A stretch of DNA of 47,500 nucleotides from the NCBI RefSeq assembly GCF_021028995.1, contig NZ_JAJJZG010000021.1:1-47500 (forward strand). The letters are read 5' to 3'. The notes under the pieces were generated by a model. That model did not search any database and was not told the DNA's origin. It saw only the letters and a list, made by a program, of their open reading frames with translations. This document shows positions 1-7,990 of the stretch, piece by piece (the first letter of the stretch is position 1; the number at the start of each line of letters is the position of its first letter). The stretch comes from Halobacterium sp. KA-4 (lineage in GTDB: Archaea > Halobacteriota > Halobacteria > Halobacteriales > Halobacteriaceae). The translations under genes and the position numbers were made by a program.

Positions 1-2
1 CA

Positions 3-113
3 CCACCGCCGCTGCTCGACCGGCTGATCGAAGACGCTCAAAAGATCCACAAGCAACGACCAATCTTACAAGAGACGCTCGCTACCACTACACAACCGAG
101 GTGTGAGGCTTAA
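3..113 (+). CDS. C-terminal end of an unidentified protein (partial)
   Basis: An open frame enters from the left edge and ends at TAA 111-113, giving 36 residues with helical character (LLDRLIEDAQKIHKQRP) and a short polar tail. No start lies in the window. The family is not recognised. It is listed because the frame is uninterrupted from the edge and has a natural amino-acid mix, but 36 residues is weak evidence. Confidence 0.3.
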   Translation, partial: PPPLLDRLIEDAQKIHKQRPILQETLATTTQPRCEA

Positions 114-369
114 CTAAAGACGGATGAATCTTCGACATAGGCATCGGCGGTTTCCCGCTTCATTCCACTAGTTCTGACGGTCGAAGCCGACGCTGTCCAG
201 CGATTCACCAGAGCCATCTTGACCCATAAATTCCTCAGCAGCTCTAGTGAAATGGGCGCGAAGTAGGGATGCGAAATTTCCGGGTAGAAGTCAGAGTCGT
301 CGCCATGCTGTCTCAAAGTGTGCATATTAACCAAAGTTAAATGCGGAAGAAACTGGATGATAGTATCAA

Positions 370-1173
370 ATGACGAAAAGAAAATTTCTGTCAGCCATTC
401 TAATCTCCCTTCTCATTTTGAGTGCAGGCTGCAGCGGGATGACAAACACATCAGGGCCGAATACGACGGCCAACACTCCGAATACGACGAGTCCCTCAAG
501 TGCGGAACCTGAGTCCGGGAATCCATCTCAACTCGCACCCGGACTTACCGAAGCGGGTGTCACCGACGCGTGGGCGCTGGCCCAAGCCCACCGCGACAGT
601 CTCGATAACGTCACGTACACCGAACGCAGCTACCGCTCAGTCCACACCAACGAAACACTGCTGCAAAACGTCTCCACCACACTGATGCGCGGCCACGGTG
701 AACGCTACATCTACGAATTCCGCACCTACGGCACGGAAGACGCCCCCATTCCGAACCTGACGGTGTTCCGCAACGACTCAACGCTCGTCCAGCGAATAAG
801 CTACGAGAATGGAACAGTTGCGTACACCGGCCCGGAGAACGCTGCGACACCCCAGACAGAACAATACGGAAACGTCTACTCAATTCTCAGCGCGAGTAAC
901 ACAACCGTTGTGCGCTCAGTTGAACGGAACAGTACGACGCTCTACCAGGTGACTTCGGTCGGCGCTCCCTCCGAATCCTCCACGTATGCTGGTGTATCCA
1001 ACTACGAAATGTCCGCGCTTGTCGATTCAGATGGGCTTGTCCACGAATACGAACTTTCCTACAGAACCACCCGCGACGGACAAGCAGTGAACATCGCCGA
1101 TAGTCTCCGATTCACTCATCTCGGAGAGACGGTCGTTCAGCCGCCTGAATGGGTTGTAGAAGTAGAGCAGTAG
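370..1173 (+). CDS. Secreted lipoprotein, DUF7537-like
   Basis: 267 residues. The N-terminus has basic residues, a hydrophobic stretch and a lipobox (LSAGC, Cys21), so the mature protein should be lipid-anchored on the outer face of the membrane. A Thr/Asn/Pro/Ser-rich linker (about residues 22-52) precedes a beta-rich domain that begins with a LAPGLTEAGVTDAWALAQAH segment, the pattern I associate with the haloarchaeal DUF7537 lipoproteins. There are many N-x-S/T sequons, consistent with N-glycosylation. The ATG at 370 sits directly before the signal peptide. No enzymatic motif is visible. The gene stands alone, with an AT-rich stretch and a small palindrome (TTAAC-CAAA-GTTAA, 327-340) upstream. 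Family assignment is from memory of the pattern and the function is unknown. Confidence 0.8.
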   Translation: MTKRKFLSAILISLLILSAGCSGMTNTSGPNTTANTPNTTSPSSAEPESGNPSQLAPGLTEAGVTDAWALAQAHRDSLDNVTYTERSYRSVHTNETLLQNVSTTLMRGHGERYIYEFRTYGTEDAPIPNLTVFRNDSTLVQRISYENGTVAYTGPENAATPQTEQYGNVYSILSASNTTVVRSVERNSTTLYQVTSVGAPSESSTYAGVSNYEMSALVDSDGLVHEYELSYRTTRDGQAVNIADSLRFTHLGETVVQPPEWVVEVEQ

Positions 1174-1302
1174 TTGCGTGAATCCTCTGTACTTAGCGAA
1201 GCTATGAATCACATCGAGGCGGATTCTTACCAGCGGATTCGGAGTGAAATAGGCACTCAGTAGGAGTGAGGGTGTAGTGACAGTAGTTGCGATCGCCCTC
1301 TT

Positions 1303-1491
1303 CTATTCTTGCCTAGACTGAACGGCGTAAATGCCGATTGCAACTCCTAAGCCAATTCCGCCAGCAGTAATGCCTGTTTCTACAAGACTATCCTCAAACA
1401 CCAGAATCCCGATTAATACCCCGACGATGACAGCAGTGAGGAATCCAACGAAGGCAAATCGAAGTGGAGATGCTTGTTCTTGGAGAGTCAT
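1303..1491 (-). CDS. Small two-helix membrane protein
   Basis: 62 residues from ATG 1491. Two hydrophobic helices (about residues 11-31 and 38-56) are separated by a short acidic loop, and the C-terminus is charged. The frame stays open further upstream to 1674, but that extension has no hydrophobic or domain character, so the ATG next to the first helix is preferred. Another ATG at 1548 is possible. No family is recognised. Small membrane proteins of this type are common on haloarchaeal plasmids. Confidence 0.5.
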   Translation of the reverse strand: MTLQEQASPLRFAFVGFLTAVIVGVLIGILVFEDSLVETGITAGGIGLGVAIGIYAVQSRQE

Positions 1492-1802
1492 AAATACTGA
1501 TACGAGGAGGTGATTATTAAAATACTGCTCTATCTTAGAGATAGACATACGTTCTGTACTTAGCGATTCATCGAATCCCGAGAAAACGAGTTTCCGCGTG
1601 AACCCATGGGGTTGCGCGCTAAGAGGGCTGATTTCCGAGATATGCACACGAGATCGGGAATCCTGTGTGAACAAAGCGTTGGGCAGATTGGAGGAGTGGC
1701 CCGTTCAGACGCTGATTCAAGGAGATACCGTGCCGTGAGCGTGCTCTTGTTCACACGACCGGAGGAGCACCGGTAGCGCGAGGTCACTCAACCAACACGG
1801 CC

Positions 1803-1843
1803 TTAACCAACATCCGTCGGCAGATTCGGCCAGTGTTGGTTAA
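1803..1843. promoter_or_regulatory. Long inverted repeat, TTAACCAACA arms
   Basis: A perfect 10-bp inverted repeat, TTAACCAACA (1803-1812) and TGTTGGTTAA (1834-1843), has a 21-nt spacer. A further half-site ACCAACA lies at 1791-1797. The same two arms, with a 22-nt spacer, recur at 4876-4917. The site lies 46 nt past the stop of the HTH gene at 1889-2284. Operator or recombination site are both possible. Confidence 0.55.
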
Positions 1844-1888
1844 CGCTGAGAGCGAGAATAGCATCGACCCAAGCGAAGAACCAGTCCG

Positions 1889-2284
1889 CTAGGCGTTTGC
1901 TGCGTCCCGTTGGGCTCCCGTCGACGTCAGCGGGAGGTCGACGTCGATCTCGTCGTACCAGACGACCGGGCGTTTTGCCTGTCCATCTTCCTTGAGTTCG
2001 AGGAGGCCGTAGTCTGCGAGCTCGTTGACGTTCTCCAAGACCTCCGGCGGGTTCCGGTCGACGAGACGCGCGAGTTCCCGAATGCTGGCGGGGTTGTGTT
2101 CGACGATGGCTTCTAGGAGTTCGAGGTTCGTGCTGCGGAACACCCGCCCGAACGTTTCGAGGTCTTCGATGGCGAGCGTTGGATTGTGGGGCGCGACGTC
2201 CTCACCAGCATCAATTGCTTTGAGGTGGTCTTCGAGGCCGCTGCGGTCCGGCGAACTAATCGTGACGTGGAGTGTCTGAGTCAT
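1889..2284 (-). CDS. HTH DNA-binding protein, HVO_A0114-like (TumA-type antitoxin?)
   Basis: 131 residues. The central part (about residues 52-100) is a winged helix-turn-helix: LLEAIVEHNPASIRELARLV followed by a recognition helix in NPPEVLENVNELADYG and a wing ending KRPVVWYDEID. The same layout occurs in the product of 3914-4435 (RQLAERLDRDVKSVHDDLQV, then KRPFVPYDSIEV), so the two are paralogues. This family is often the DNA-binding partner of TumE-type toxins. Here no toxin gene is adjacent, so it may be a solitary regulator or the survivor of a decayed pair. The start ATG 2284 gives a natural N-terminus. Confidence 0.75.
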   Translation of the reverse strand: MTQTLHVTISSPDRSGLEDHLKAIDAGEDVAPHNPTLAIEDLETFGRVFRSTNLELLEAIVEHNPASIRELARLVDRNPPEVLENVNELADYGLLELKEDGQAKRPVVWYDEIDVDLPLTSTGAQRDAANA

Positions 2285-2420
2285 GTTGGGGGTGTGTATT
2301 CATTCGAGATGAGCCGTACCCTTAGACGGGTCGGGGCAAAGGAGAGGAATGATTACTCTCAGGGAGGTCTGGTGAAACGACTGATATGCGCGTCTTAAAT
2401 TTCAACCTGACCGTTAACTT

Positions 2421-2996
2421 CTACGGCTCGATTGTCGCAACTGTGGCACAAATCTGGTCGAGTTCCTGATGTGCTATATAATAGCTGCACGCGACAGCAA
2501 AAGGAATGAACGCGACGACGCTTTGAGATGCTACGGCAGTGAGTATTGTTGTCGTTAGCAGAAATTCCCTATTCACATCGTCGTAAACCTCCTTAAGGCG
2601 TGCCTGGATTCCATCTTGACCACAGAACAACTCATAGTGTTCCTCGACGATATCATGAATTAACGATTTTCCTGGGTAGAGGAGATACTCATGGTTAATC
2701 TCCCGAGCCCTGAGGTCAGGAAGATTGATCTTCCCGCGAGAAGCTTCTTCTGCAAAGCCAGTTGGTAGATCGCTCGACTGAATCTGTTCTCTCGCCCTTA
2801 AATTCGAATCTAATACTTTGTCTACCGCCACGTGGAATTGGGTCTCCAGAATGTTGAGATTACTAGCGTGATCTCTCAGATCCAACGCGAAAAGAAACGC
2901 CCCCTGTGCATAGTGGTCGTGTTGGTACTCTTCTCGCCCTAATTCCGCAAGCGCCTCTTTGATGAGCGTTTCTTCCCGAGTATCTATTGGAACCAT
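2421..2996 (-). CDS. Hypothetical protein with C-terminal membrane helix
   Basis: 191 residues. About residues 1-145 are acidic and helical, beginning DTREETLIKEALAELGREEY. About residues 146-180 form a long hydrophobic stretch (LLTTTILTAVASQSVVAFIP and following) that could cross the membrane once or as a hairpin. Base composition is less GC-rich than in the neighbours, suggesting a separate origin. No family is recognised. The start ATG 2996 is followed by a good charged N-terminus. Confidence 0.6.
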   Translation of the reverse strand: MVPIDTREETLIKEALAELGREEYQHDHYAQGAFLFALDLRDHASNLNILETQFHVAVDKVLDSNLRAREQIQSSDLPTGFAEEASRGKINLPDLRAREINHEYLLYPGKSLIHDIVEEHYELFCGQDGIQARLKEVYDDVNREFLLTTTILTAVASQSVVAFIPFAVACSYYIAHQELDQICATVATIEP

Positions 2997-3223
2997 GTCA
3001 CACTGGTTGTAAAGTAGGGTGAAAAATTACCCGCCCGGAAATCTAAACTTGATTCCGGTGACTACCCTAGGGTCAAGGCCCGAGACACTCGGCCTGCTCA
3101 GCCTGTAGATGTTCTCCGATGTCAACGGCCCCGCGCACGGTGAGCCGGGGAGTCAGCCGTGCTACCTAGTTTGAAGGAGCTCAGCAGAGCCGGATTTTTC
3201 TTTTTGGACTGGGTATCGATGAT

Positions 3224-3484
3224 ATGGACTGGGTGACGCTTCTGGCGGGTGGCCTCTTTGCGCTTGCGTGGCTCATCGTGGTGTATCAATCACGGACAGA
3301 GAACTGGACGCTGGGACGAACCACTGGCTGGCTTGTGTTTCTCGGTGGTGCAACCATTGGAGCGTTCTACGATGAGGTCGTCTCCGCTGAATCAGCGCTT
3401 CTCCCGTGGATCGAACCAATTGCCGCCCTTATTATGTTCCTCGGAATCGGTATTGCAGTGATCCGTACGCGTCGTAGACATTGA
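3224..3484 (+). CDS. Small membrane protein, abutting an IS remnant
   Basis: 86 residues with three probable membrane helices (about 4-21, 33-51, 62-80) and a basic end (RTRRRH). The stop codon TGA at 3482-3484 coincides with the outer edge of the tnpB-element right end, so the original C-terminus may have been cut by the insertion and the present stop supplied by the element. The ATG at 3224 is the only sensible start. No family recognised. Confidence 0.55.
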   Translation: MDWVTLLAGGLFALAWLIVVYQSRTENWTLGRTTGWLVFLGGATIGAFYDEVVSAESALLPWIEPIAALIMFLGIGIAVIRTRRRH

Positions 3485-3730
3485 CCGCCTCCCACCCCTA
3501 AAGGCGTGGAATTCCCCGAAAGGGATATCAGGTTGCGCGTTTCCTCGGCAGCTCAGGGACGCTTTCGCGTCCCGCGTCAGCGGTCGCCGTCCGGTTACGA
3601 CCGCGGGCGTGCTTTTCAGCGCGTACAGCCGGGTCAACGCGGCCTTCCTCCCCGGTCACGCCGGGCGTCGGCGAAGCAGACGGTGGAGTGTTCAGTCCAC
3701 AAGGCCGCACGGTTCGTGGCACCCGAAGTG
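3483..3730 (-). ncRNA. Right end of an IS200/IS605 (IS1341-type) element; probable omega-RNA remnant
   Basis: This is the non-coding stretch that follows the tnpB stop on the minus strand. It is GC-rich and ends in a hairpin (CCACGCC-TTTA-GGGGTGG, one mismatch, about 3492-3509) followed by GAGG..GTCAA. That matches what I remember of haloarchaeal IS1341 right ends. In TnpB systems the region overlapping and following the 3' end of tnpB is transcribed as the guide (omega/reRNA) RNA, whose guide would be the flanking bases just past the end, here inside the gene at 3224-3484. Transcription is inferred. Confidence 0.5.
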
Positions 3731-3910
3731 CTACACCGTGCATGGTTCTCCCTCCCGTTGACGGATGTTCTCGGCGGCGTTCAGGTCGGCATGCCGGCCA
3801 CGGTCGCACTCAGGACACGAGAAGTAGTCGCCGTCACGCGACCCTTCAGCACCGCAGGCCGAACAGCGTTGACTCGTCTCGAACGAGTCAACTTCGTGCG
3901 GAATCGAGGT
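3731..3910 (-). pseudogene. tnpB: tnpB C-terminal remnant (zinc finger part)
   Basis: The minus-strand frame ending at TAG (3733-3731) encodes the last ~58 residues of an IS200/IS605-type TnpB. It reads [20 protein letters not shown], then [20 protein letters not shown], ending QREGEPCTV. The CxxC...CxxC zinc finger and the final RuvC aspartate motif (H-A-D-x-N-A-A-x-N-I) are intact. Everything upstream, including the other RuvC motifs, is missing because the stop codon of the HTH gene at 3914-3916 abuts it. A functional nuclease cannot be made. A large deletion between tnpB and the toxin-antitoxin-like locus is the simplest history. Confidence 0.85.
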
Positions 3911-3913
3911 CGG

Positions 3914-4435
3914 TCAGGCGGGGGCGGCGTCGTCGGCCGAGGTCGGGGTCGAGATTTCGAGACTGACCTCGATGGAGTCGTAGGGGACGAACGGGCGCTT
4001 CGCCCGGCCGTCCTGCTCAAAGTGGACGATATCGTAGTCAGCGAGGACCTGCAGGTCGTCGTGGACGCTCTTGACGTCACGGTCGAGACGCTCGGCCAGC
4101 TGGCGGATGCTGTCCGGGCGGTCGGTCATGATGCTCCGGAGGAGCTCAACGCGGCGGTCGGTGAGCAGCGCTCGGAGATCGCTGGGGTTCTGGAAGTTGA
4201 TGACGTGTGGGACCTCCTCGCCGGCTTCCCAGCGGTCGAGGCGGTCGAGCGCGTCCTGGCGGTGGGCCTCGTCGGAGTCGGATGTGATCCGCAGCACCGA
4301 GGGGTAGTCCTCAGGGCCGCGGTCCTCAAGGAAGCCCGCCTCGGCTTCGACGTCGTCCATCACGATCTCCTCGGTCTCGGAGTCGGTGCTGTTGACGTCG
4401 TCGGTGTCGTCGGGCGTGTTGGATTTGTCAGGCAT
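3914..4435 (-). CDS. HTH protein, probable antitoxin partner of TumE-like toxin
   Basis: 173 residues. An acidic N-terminal third (about 1-60, rich in D/E/S/T) is followed by a winged HTH (about 90-150: LLRSIMTDRPDSIRQLAERL, then KSVHDDLQVLADYDIVHF) and a KRPFVPYDSIEV wing. It is paralogous to the gene at 1889-2284. It starts 6 nt after the stop of the TumE-like gene on the same strand, so both are probably one transcript with the toxin first. By analogy with TumE/TumA-type pairs it should bind its own promoter, where three TTGG/CCAA inverted repeats sit. The pairing is clear from the sequence; the toxin-antitoxin function is inferred. Confidence 0.8.
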   Translation of the reverse strand: MPDKSNTPDDTDDVNSTDSETEEIVMDDVEAEAGFLEDRGPEDYPSVLRITSDSDEAHRQDALDRLDRWEAGEEVPHVINFQNPSDLRALLTDRRVELLRSIMTDRPDSIRQLAERLDRDVKSVHDDLQVLADYDIVHFEQDGRAKRPFVPYDSIEVSLEISTPTSADDAAPA

Positions 4436-4441
4436 GGTGGG

Positions 4442-4741
4442 TCACCTCTCGCGGCGGTCGTCCATTTCGTCGTAGAACGTCTGGGCGTGGGCTTTGAGGG
4501 CGGTGTACTCGATGTCGTCGTAGACGCCGGTGGGCGTGTGGTAGTGATGGCGGTCAACGCCTGGGTGGTCCGGGAAGTTGTCGAACCGGAGCAGCGTTCG
4601 ACCGTCTTCGGCCATGTACTGGAATCGATACTTGACGCCCTCGGGGTAGTCGTCACTTTTTGGGATGGCGGTCGCGATCATCTCGTATCTGGAGCCGTCG
4701 GCGAACGTGTCTTCGTCTTCGTAGATGATCGTCGATCCCAT
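4442..4741 (-). CDS. TumE-family toxin-like protein
   Basis: 99 residues, small and soluble. The core YRFQYMAEDGRTLLRFDN, then HHYHTPTG, and the C-terminal helix with TALKAHAQTFYDEMDD fit the TumE-type family: a beta-rich core with an R-[FY]-D-N motif, a His-rich turn and an end helix. This toxin family is paired with HTH antitoxins in archaea and bacteria. The partner gene begins 6 nt downstream. The start ATG 4741 lies immediately after the operator-like repeats. Family recognition is by motif pattern; toxicity is untested. Confidence 0.75.
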   Translation of the reverse strand: MGSTIIYEDEDTFADGSRYEMIATAIPKSDDYPEGVKYRFQYMAEDGRTLLRFDNFPDHPGVDRHHYHTPTGVYDDIEYTALKAHAQTFYDEMDDRRER

Positions 4742-4750
4742 CTGTGCTCC

Positions 4751-4809
4751 CTATGTTGGTGTAATGCGCCAACATAGAATAAATCTTTCCGTTGGTGTGG
4801 GGAACCAAC
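4751..4809. promoter_or_regulatory. Two inverted repeats in the TumE promoter
   Basis: CTATGTTGG (4751-4759) and CCAACATAG (4769-4777) form a perfect 9-bp inverted repeat with a 9-nt spacer. GTTGGT (4791-4796) and ACCAAC (4804-4809) form a second one with a 7-nt spacer. Both lie directly upstream of the toxin start (4741) and share the core TTGG/CCAA with the larger repeat at 4876-4917. They are most likely autoregulatory operators for the HTH partner. Confidence 0.65.
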
Positions 4810-4875
4810 ATCATCTTAGCTGGAGCCATTCTGCCAGTATTTGGGCTCGCGATCCTATCGAGCAGCCAGCCAGTC

Positions 4876-4917
4876 TTAACCAACACACTCAGTCAAAGCA
4901 CGCAATATGTTGGTTAA
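4876..4917. promoter_or_regulatory. Long inverted repeat, second TTAACCAACA copy
   Basis: TTAACCAACA (4876-4885) and TGTTGGTTAA (4908-4917) form a perfect 10-bp inverted repeat with a 22-nt spacer. The site lies between the divergent toxin operon and the lipoprotein gene at 4967. The arms are identical to those at 1803-1843. Confidence 0.6.
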
Positions 4918-4966
4918 TACTCAGGCACCCGAAAGTGATTTTCCGGTCGCATAGATTATCTAATCT

Positions 4967-5830
4967 ATGCCAGACCAGCGCCGCCGCGCGGCCCTCGCTT
5001 CCATCGGTACAGCCGCCGTCACGGCCCTCGCCGGCTGCAACTCCACCTCCAACAATTCCAACGACTCCGAGAACGGAGATGCCACAGCCGCGACAAACAC
5101 GTCGACGTCCACGCAGTCGTCGAACGCAGATGTCTTCGAGGCGGTCGAGCCGACCACTGGCAGCCTCCCCACCGAGAACGAGGAAGGCGCAGTCCTGGAC
5201 GTCGCACTCACGGACACATCGATCTCCGCAGTTACCCTCCGCAACAGTAACGGATCCGAGGTTGCCCGCCGTGAACTCGCTACCGGCACCGCAACACAGC
5301 TGCCTCTTACCGGGATTAAAGCCGGTGCGTTCGACGTCGTTGCCGTCAAAAACGGAAATGTTGTCGGAGAGCAGTCGATTACGCTTGAACGGAGTTTCGA
5401 GGTCGACAATATTACTCTCGCCAAGTCCAGCGGGGTTGGCTCAGATAAGCAGGTGACTGATAAGATTGCTCTGGAACTGTCGAATACGGGAGATCTCCCG
5501 ACGCAAATTGAGGTACTACGTGTTGAGGGGGACGTCCCGAATCCGACGCCGCCTCGCTTCGAACGACCAAGGATTAGCGGAAGGGCGACTGCGGAATTTA
5601 ACCCGGGCGAATCGATGACAGTAACGTCTCGTGGGTCACCGTTAACGGGGGATTCAGACGAGTTGTGTACGGGTGAGTCGCGAAGTGCAGATGTCGTTCT
5701 TGAGACGGCACATGAGCATGTGGCGACCGTAGATCTCGATTTCACCTTGTTTGGTAGTCAAGTGCAATCTGTGGGGAGTGTTGGCTGTCAGGAGTCGTCA
5801 ATTCAGGATTGGACTGTTAGCAAGTCGTAG
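4967..5830 (+). CDS. Tat-exported lipoprotein, function unknown
   Basis: 287 residues. The N-terminus has a twin-arginine motif (RRRAAL, residues 5-10), a hydrophobic stretch and a lipobox ending LAGC (Cys24), so export through Tat and lipid anchoring are expected. A Asn/Ser/Thr-rich spacer (about 25-55) leads to a beta-rich domain with cysteines near the end (residues ~228 and ~269). Only 68 nt separate it from the VirB6-like gene downstream on the same strand, so the two may be co-transcribed and the lipoprotein may belong to a conjugation-type apparatus. That link is inference from position; no family is recognised. Confidence 0.75.
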   Translation: MPDQRRRAALASIGTAAVTALAGCNSTSNNSNDSENGDATAATNTSTSTQSSNADVFEAVEPTTGSLPTENEEGAVLDVALTDTSISAVTLRNSNGSEVARRELATGTATQLPLTGIKAGAFDVVAVKNGNVVGEQSITLERSFEVDNITLAKSSGVGSDKQVTDKIALELSNTGDLPTQIEVLRVEGDVPNPTPPRFERPRISGRATAEFNPGESMTVTSRGSPLTGDSDELCTGESRSADVVLETAHEHVATVDLDFTLFGSQVQSVGSVGCQESSIQDWTVSKS

Positions 5831-5898
5831 CCAATTCTCATTTTCTAGAACGTTTTATTGACAAAAATATAATAGAGATAGAAATTGTGAATTAATCT

Positions 5899-7536
5899 AT
5901 GCCAGGAATCGGACAGACAGTTAAAAATGCCATCTACGACGTTATTGGTGGGCTCGTCGAACCAGTCCGTGGATTCGTCAAGTGGTTATTCAGCCTCGCA
6001 GCGGACTACCTCACCAGCACCCCCTACCCCGATAATCTCTATTCATTTGGCAGCCCGACGAAGGATCCGTGGGCGACCCTCTTCCAGAACATATACAACG
6101 ACACCGTCATCCTCCTCCTACCGACGCTATTCGGGCTAGCGCTTGGGCTTGCGATGTTCTTCAACATTTTCACGCCTAAACAGAAGCAGACGAGCATACG
6201 CCGAGCTGTCTTCGCTTATCCGCTCGCCTATTCATGGTGGTGGTTTGGCGGTTGGTTCCTCAAATTCAACAACGACCTCGCAGACGTCATTCTCGGAGGT
6301 GCAGCAGACCAATTTGCATCAGCAATCACCGGATCTGCCACTTCTGCAGCCGGCACAGGTATCGTCGCCCTGCTTATCTATATCGCTGGTTCAAGCGTCC
6401 TACTGGTAGTTATTGCTGTTTTCCTACTCCGGCGAGTCGGCATCTACGCCTATATGGTCGCGATGCCCATTCTGTTGATGTTCTGGATTGTCCCCATCAA
6501 GCCCGTCGAGGGATGGGCAAAGAGCATGATGGGGAAATTCATCCCACTCGTCTTAATGACCCTCCCGACCGCCTTACTACTCCGAATTGGCGCATTACTC
6601 CTCCAAGGCAACGGAGGGGCCGCTGCCACAGGAACCGGCGGAATTGGGGCAGGGATGACGTCAACAGTTCTTGGATTCGCGACGATTGCGGGTGCAGCGC
6701 TGGTTCCGAAGTACGTGTTTTCGTTCTCGTCGCAGGTGTCCCGGGCTGTCCGAACGGGGTCGCGGGCAGGCCATGGGGTGTCTCGTGGGGTGCGAGCATC
6801 AGGGGCAAGCGCAGCGGCGGCGAGTGGTGGCGGCGCGCCACAGGCTTCGGATACCAGAAGTGGCGGTAGCCGTAGTGGCGGAACGTCGAGCGCGTCGAGC
6901 GAAGAACACAAGCACGACCCGAAGACGGACTTCTCGTCGTCGCGACGGATGCGGTCGCAACGACGTCGTCGTCAGCAGCGTGCCGAACGCATCGGATCAG
7001 GTGCCCGGAAGGCCGGTCGAAAAGCTGTTGACGGGACTGCACGCGCCTCAAAGAGCGTGCTACGGAACAAGCGTGCAGACGGATCGACGGCACGCGGTGT
7101 GGCTGGGGACGCGAAAAACGCAGCGAAAGGCGGAATGAGTGGATATCGGCAACGGATTAACGAACGAATGGCCGTTCGGAGCGAACAAGTCAAAGAGAAG
7201 TTCACTCCCGGAGACAACTCCGGTGGGAACGCCCCGACACAGACGTCTATCGACGATTATGACGATGGACGTGGGGAACCACCTGGATTTGAGGACCCCT
7301 CACAAACTGGCCTCGAGGAGTATGAGGACTCAGCCGGCAACGAGGGTCCGGGGACAACGACAGATGCCGGTCCTGACGTCGAGGACGAGAGAGCGGGCGG
7401 GAGGGATACCGAGATCAACAGCTCGCCGCGAGAGTTTGGGTCGCCGTCGACGAACAGGACGCCCGATGAAACCGAACAAATAGACGAAACCGGGTCGTTC
7501 TCTCAGAGCACAAATCGCCAAGAGAGCGACGACTAG
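5899..7536 (+). CDS. VirB6/TrbL-like polytopic membrane protein
   Basis: 545 residues. About residues 70-270 hold six or more membrane helices. Residues 290-545 form a long polar tail, first rich in Arg/Ser/Ala/Gly (RSQRRRRQQR) and then acidic. A multi-pass core with a long hydrophilic tail is the layout of VirB6/TrbL-type inner-membrane channel components of type IV secretion. Haloarchaeal plasmids carry similar genes beside VirB4-like ATPases. No ATPase is present in this window, so the assignment is by architecture only. The ATG at 5899 follows an AT-rich stretch (5860-5895) likely to hold the promoter. Confidence 0.6.
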   Translation: MPGIGQTVKNAIYDVIGGLVEPVRGFVKWLFSLAADYLTSTPYPDNLYSFGSPTKDPWATLFQNIYNDTVILLLPTLFGLALGLAMFFNIFTPKQKQTSIRRAVFAYPLAYSWWWFGGWFLKFNNDLADVILGGAADQFASAITGSATSAAGTGIVALLIYIAGSSVLLVVIAVFLLRRVGIYAYMVAMPILLMFWIVPIKPVEGWAKSMMGKFIPLVLMTLPTALLLRIGALLLQGNGGAAATGTGGIGAGMTSTVLGFATIAGAALVPKYVFSFSSQVSRAVRTGSRAGHGVSRGVRASGASAAAASGGGAPQASDTRSGGSRSGGTSSASSEEHKHDPKTDFSSSRRMRSQRRRRQQRAERIGSGARKAGRKAVDGTARASKSVLRNKRADGSTARGVAGDAKNAAKGGMSGYRQRINERMAVRSEQVKEKFTPGDNSGGNAPTQTSIDDYDDGRGEPPGFEDPSQTGLEEYEDSAGNEGPGTTTDAGPDVEDERAGGRDTEINSSPREFGSPSTNRTPDETEQIDETGSFSQSTNRQESDD

Positions 7537-7990
7537 CTGTTAGTCTACTCGACGACGAGCTCCCGGTGTTGTAGCGATGCTTTGCCACTACGGACGTAGC
7601 AGTCGCTCAGCGTGAAGGGAAGCGAGAGCGCGGGTGTGCATCCCAATAGTGGCACAAAGCGACACCCACACGCGCCCTCGCAGTTCCAACTTACTGACGT
7701 TACGTTAAAAGCCATTCGTCGGCTGCCTATCAGTAGTCATCAATACGGTTTCTTTATTCAGCGGATAAGGTGAAACGCCCGGTCAGTACAGTATATCTAC
7801 GGAGCGGCTAAAGAAGGTCGTCGATCCAGTCGCACCACGCTTGGAAGTCGTTGGCGCCACATTGACTGGCGTTGTTGCGTAACATATCCCCGCCAATCTT
7901 TCTCTATGGGAACCGTCACGTTTCGTCTCTCGTCAGTTTCAAGACGATGTTGGCGGAGGTTTAAGGAATTCTACTGCTTCTCCCCGGCAA
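7537..7990. other. Non-coding stretch with interleaved inverted repeats
   Basis: 454 bases without a convincing gene. Two partly complementary pairs alternate: GCTTTGCCACTA (7579-7590) with TAGTGGCACAAAGC (7647-7660), and CGAGAGCGCG (7623-7632) with CGCGCCCTCG (7671-7680). This A-B-A'-B' order could form a pseudoknot. A copy of the dispersed repeat lies at 7728-7779. A short frame ending at about 7881 (RLKKVVDPVAPRLEVVGAT) has no start and may be a gene fragment. Confidence 0.4.
7728..7779 (-). repeat. Dispersed intergenic repeat, copy 1
   Basis: Read on the minus strand it contains CTGAATAAAGAAACCGTATT followed by GATGACTACTGAT. It is alignable with the sequences at 10933-10995, 42645-42705 and 44335-44400. 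Confidence 0.5.

Noticed and set aside
110-334. Minus-strand frame of about 74 codons at the left end
   Set aside because: It starts at a weak codon, overlaps the end of the partial frame at 3-113 and shows no motif. It could be a gene fragment, but I cannot support it.
3506-4777. Plus-strand frame of 423 codons over the tnpB remnant and HTH/TumE genes
   Set aside because: Covers three minus-strand features with recognised motifs; its own sequence is Val/Gly/Arg-rich shadow.
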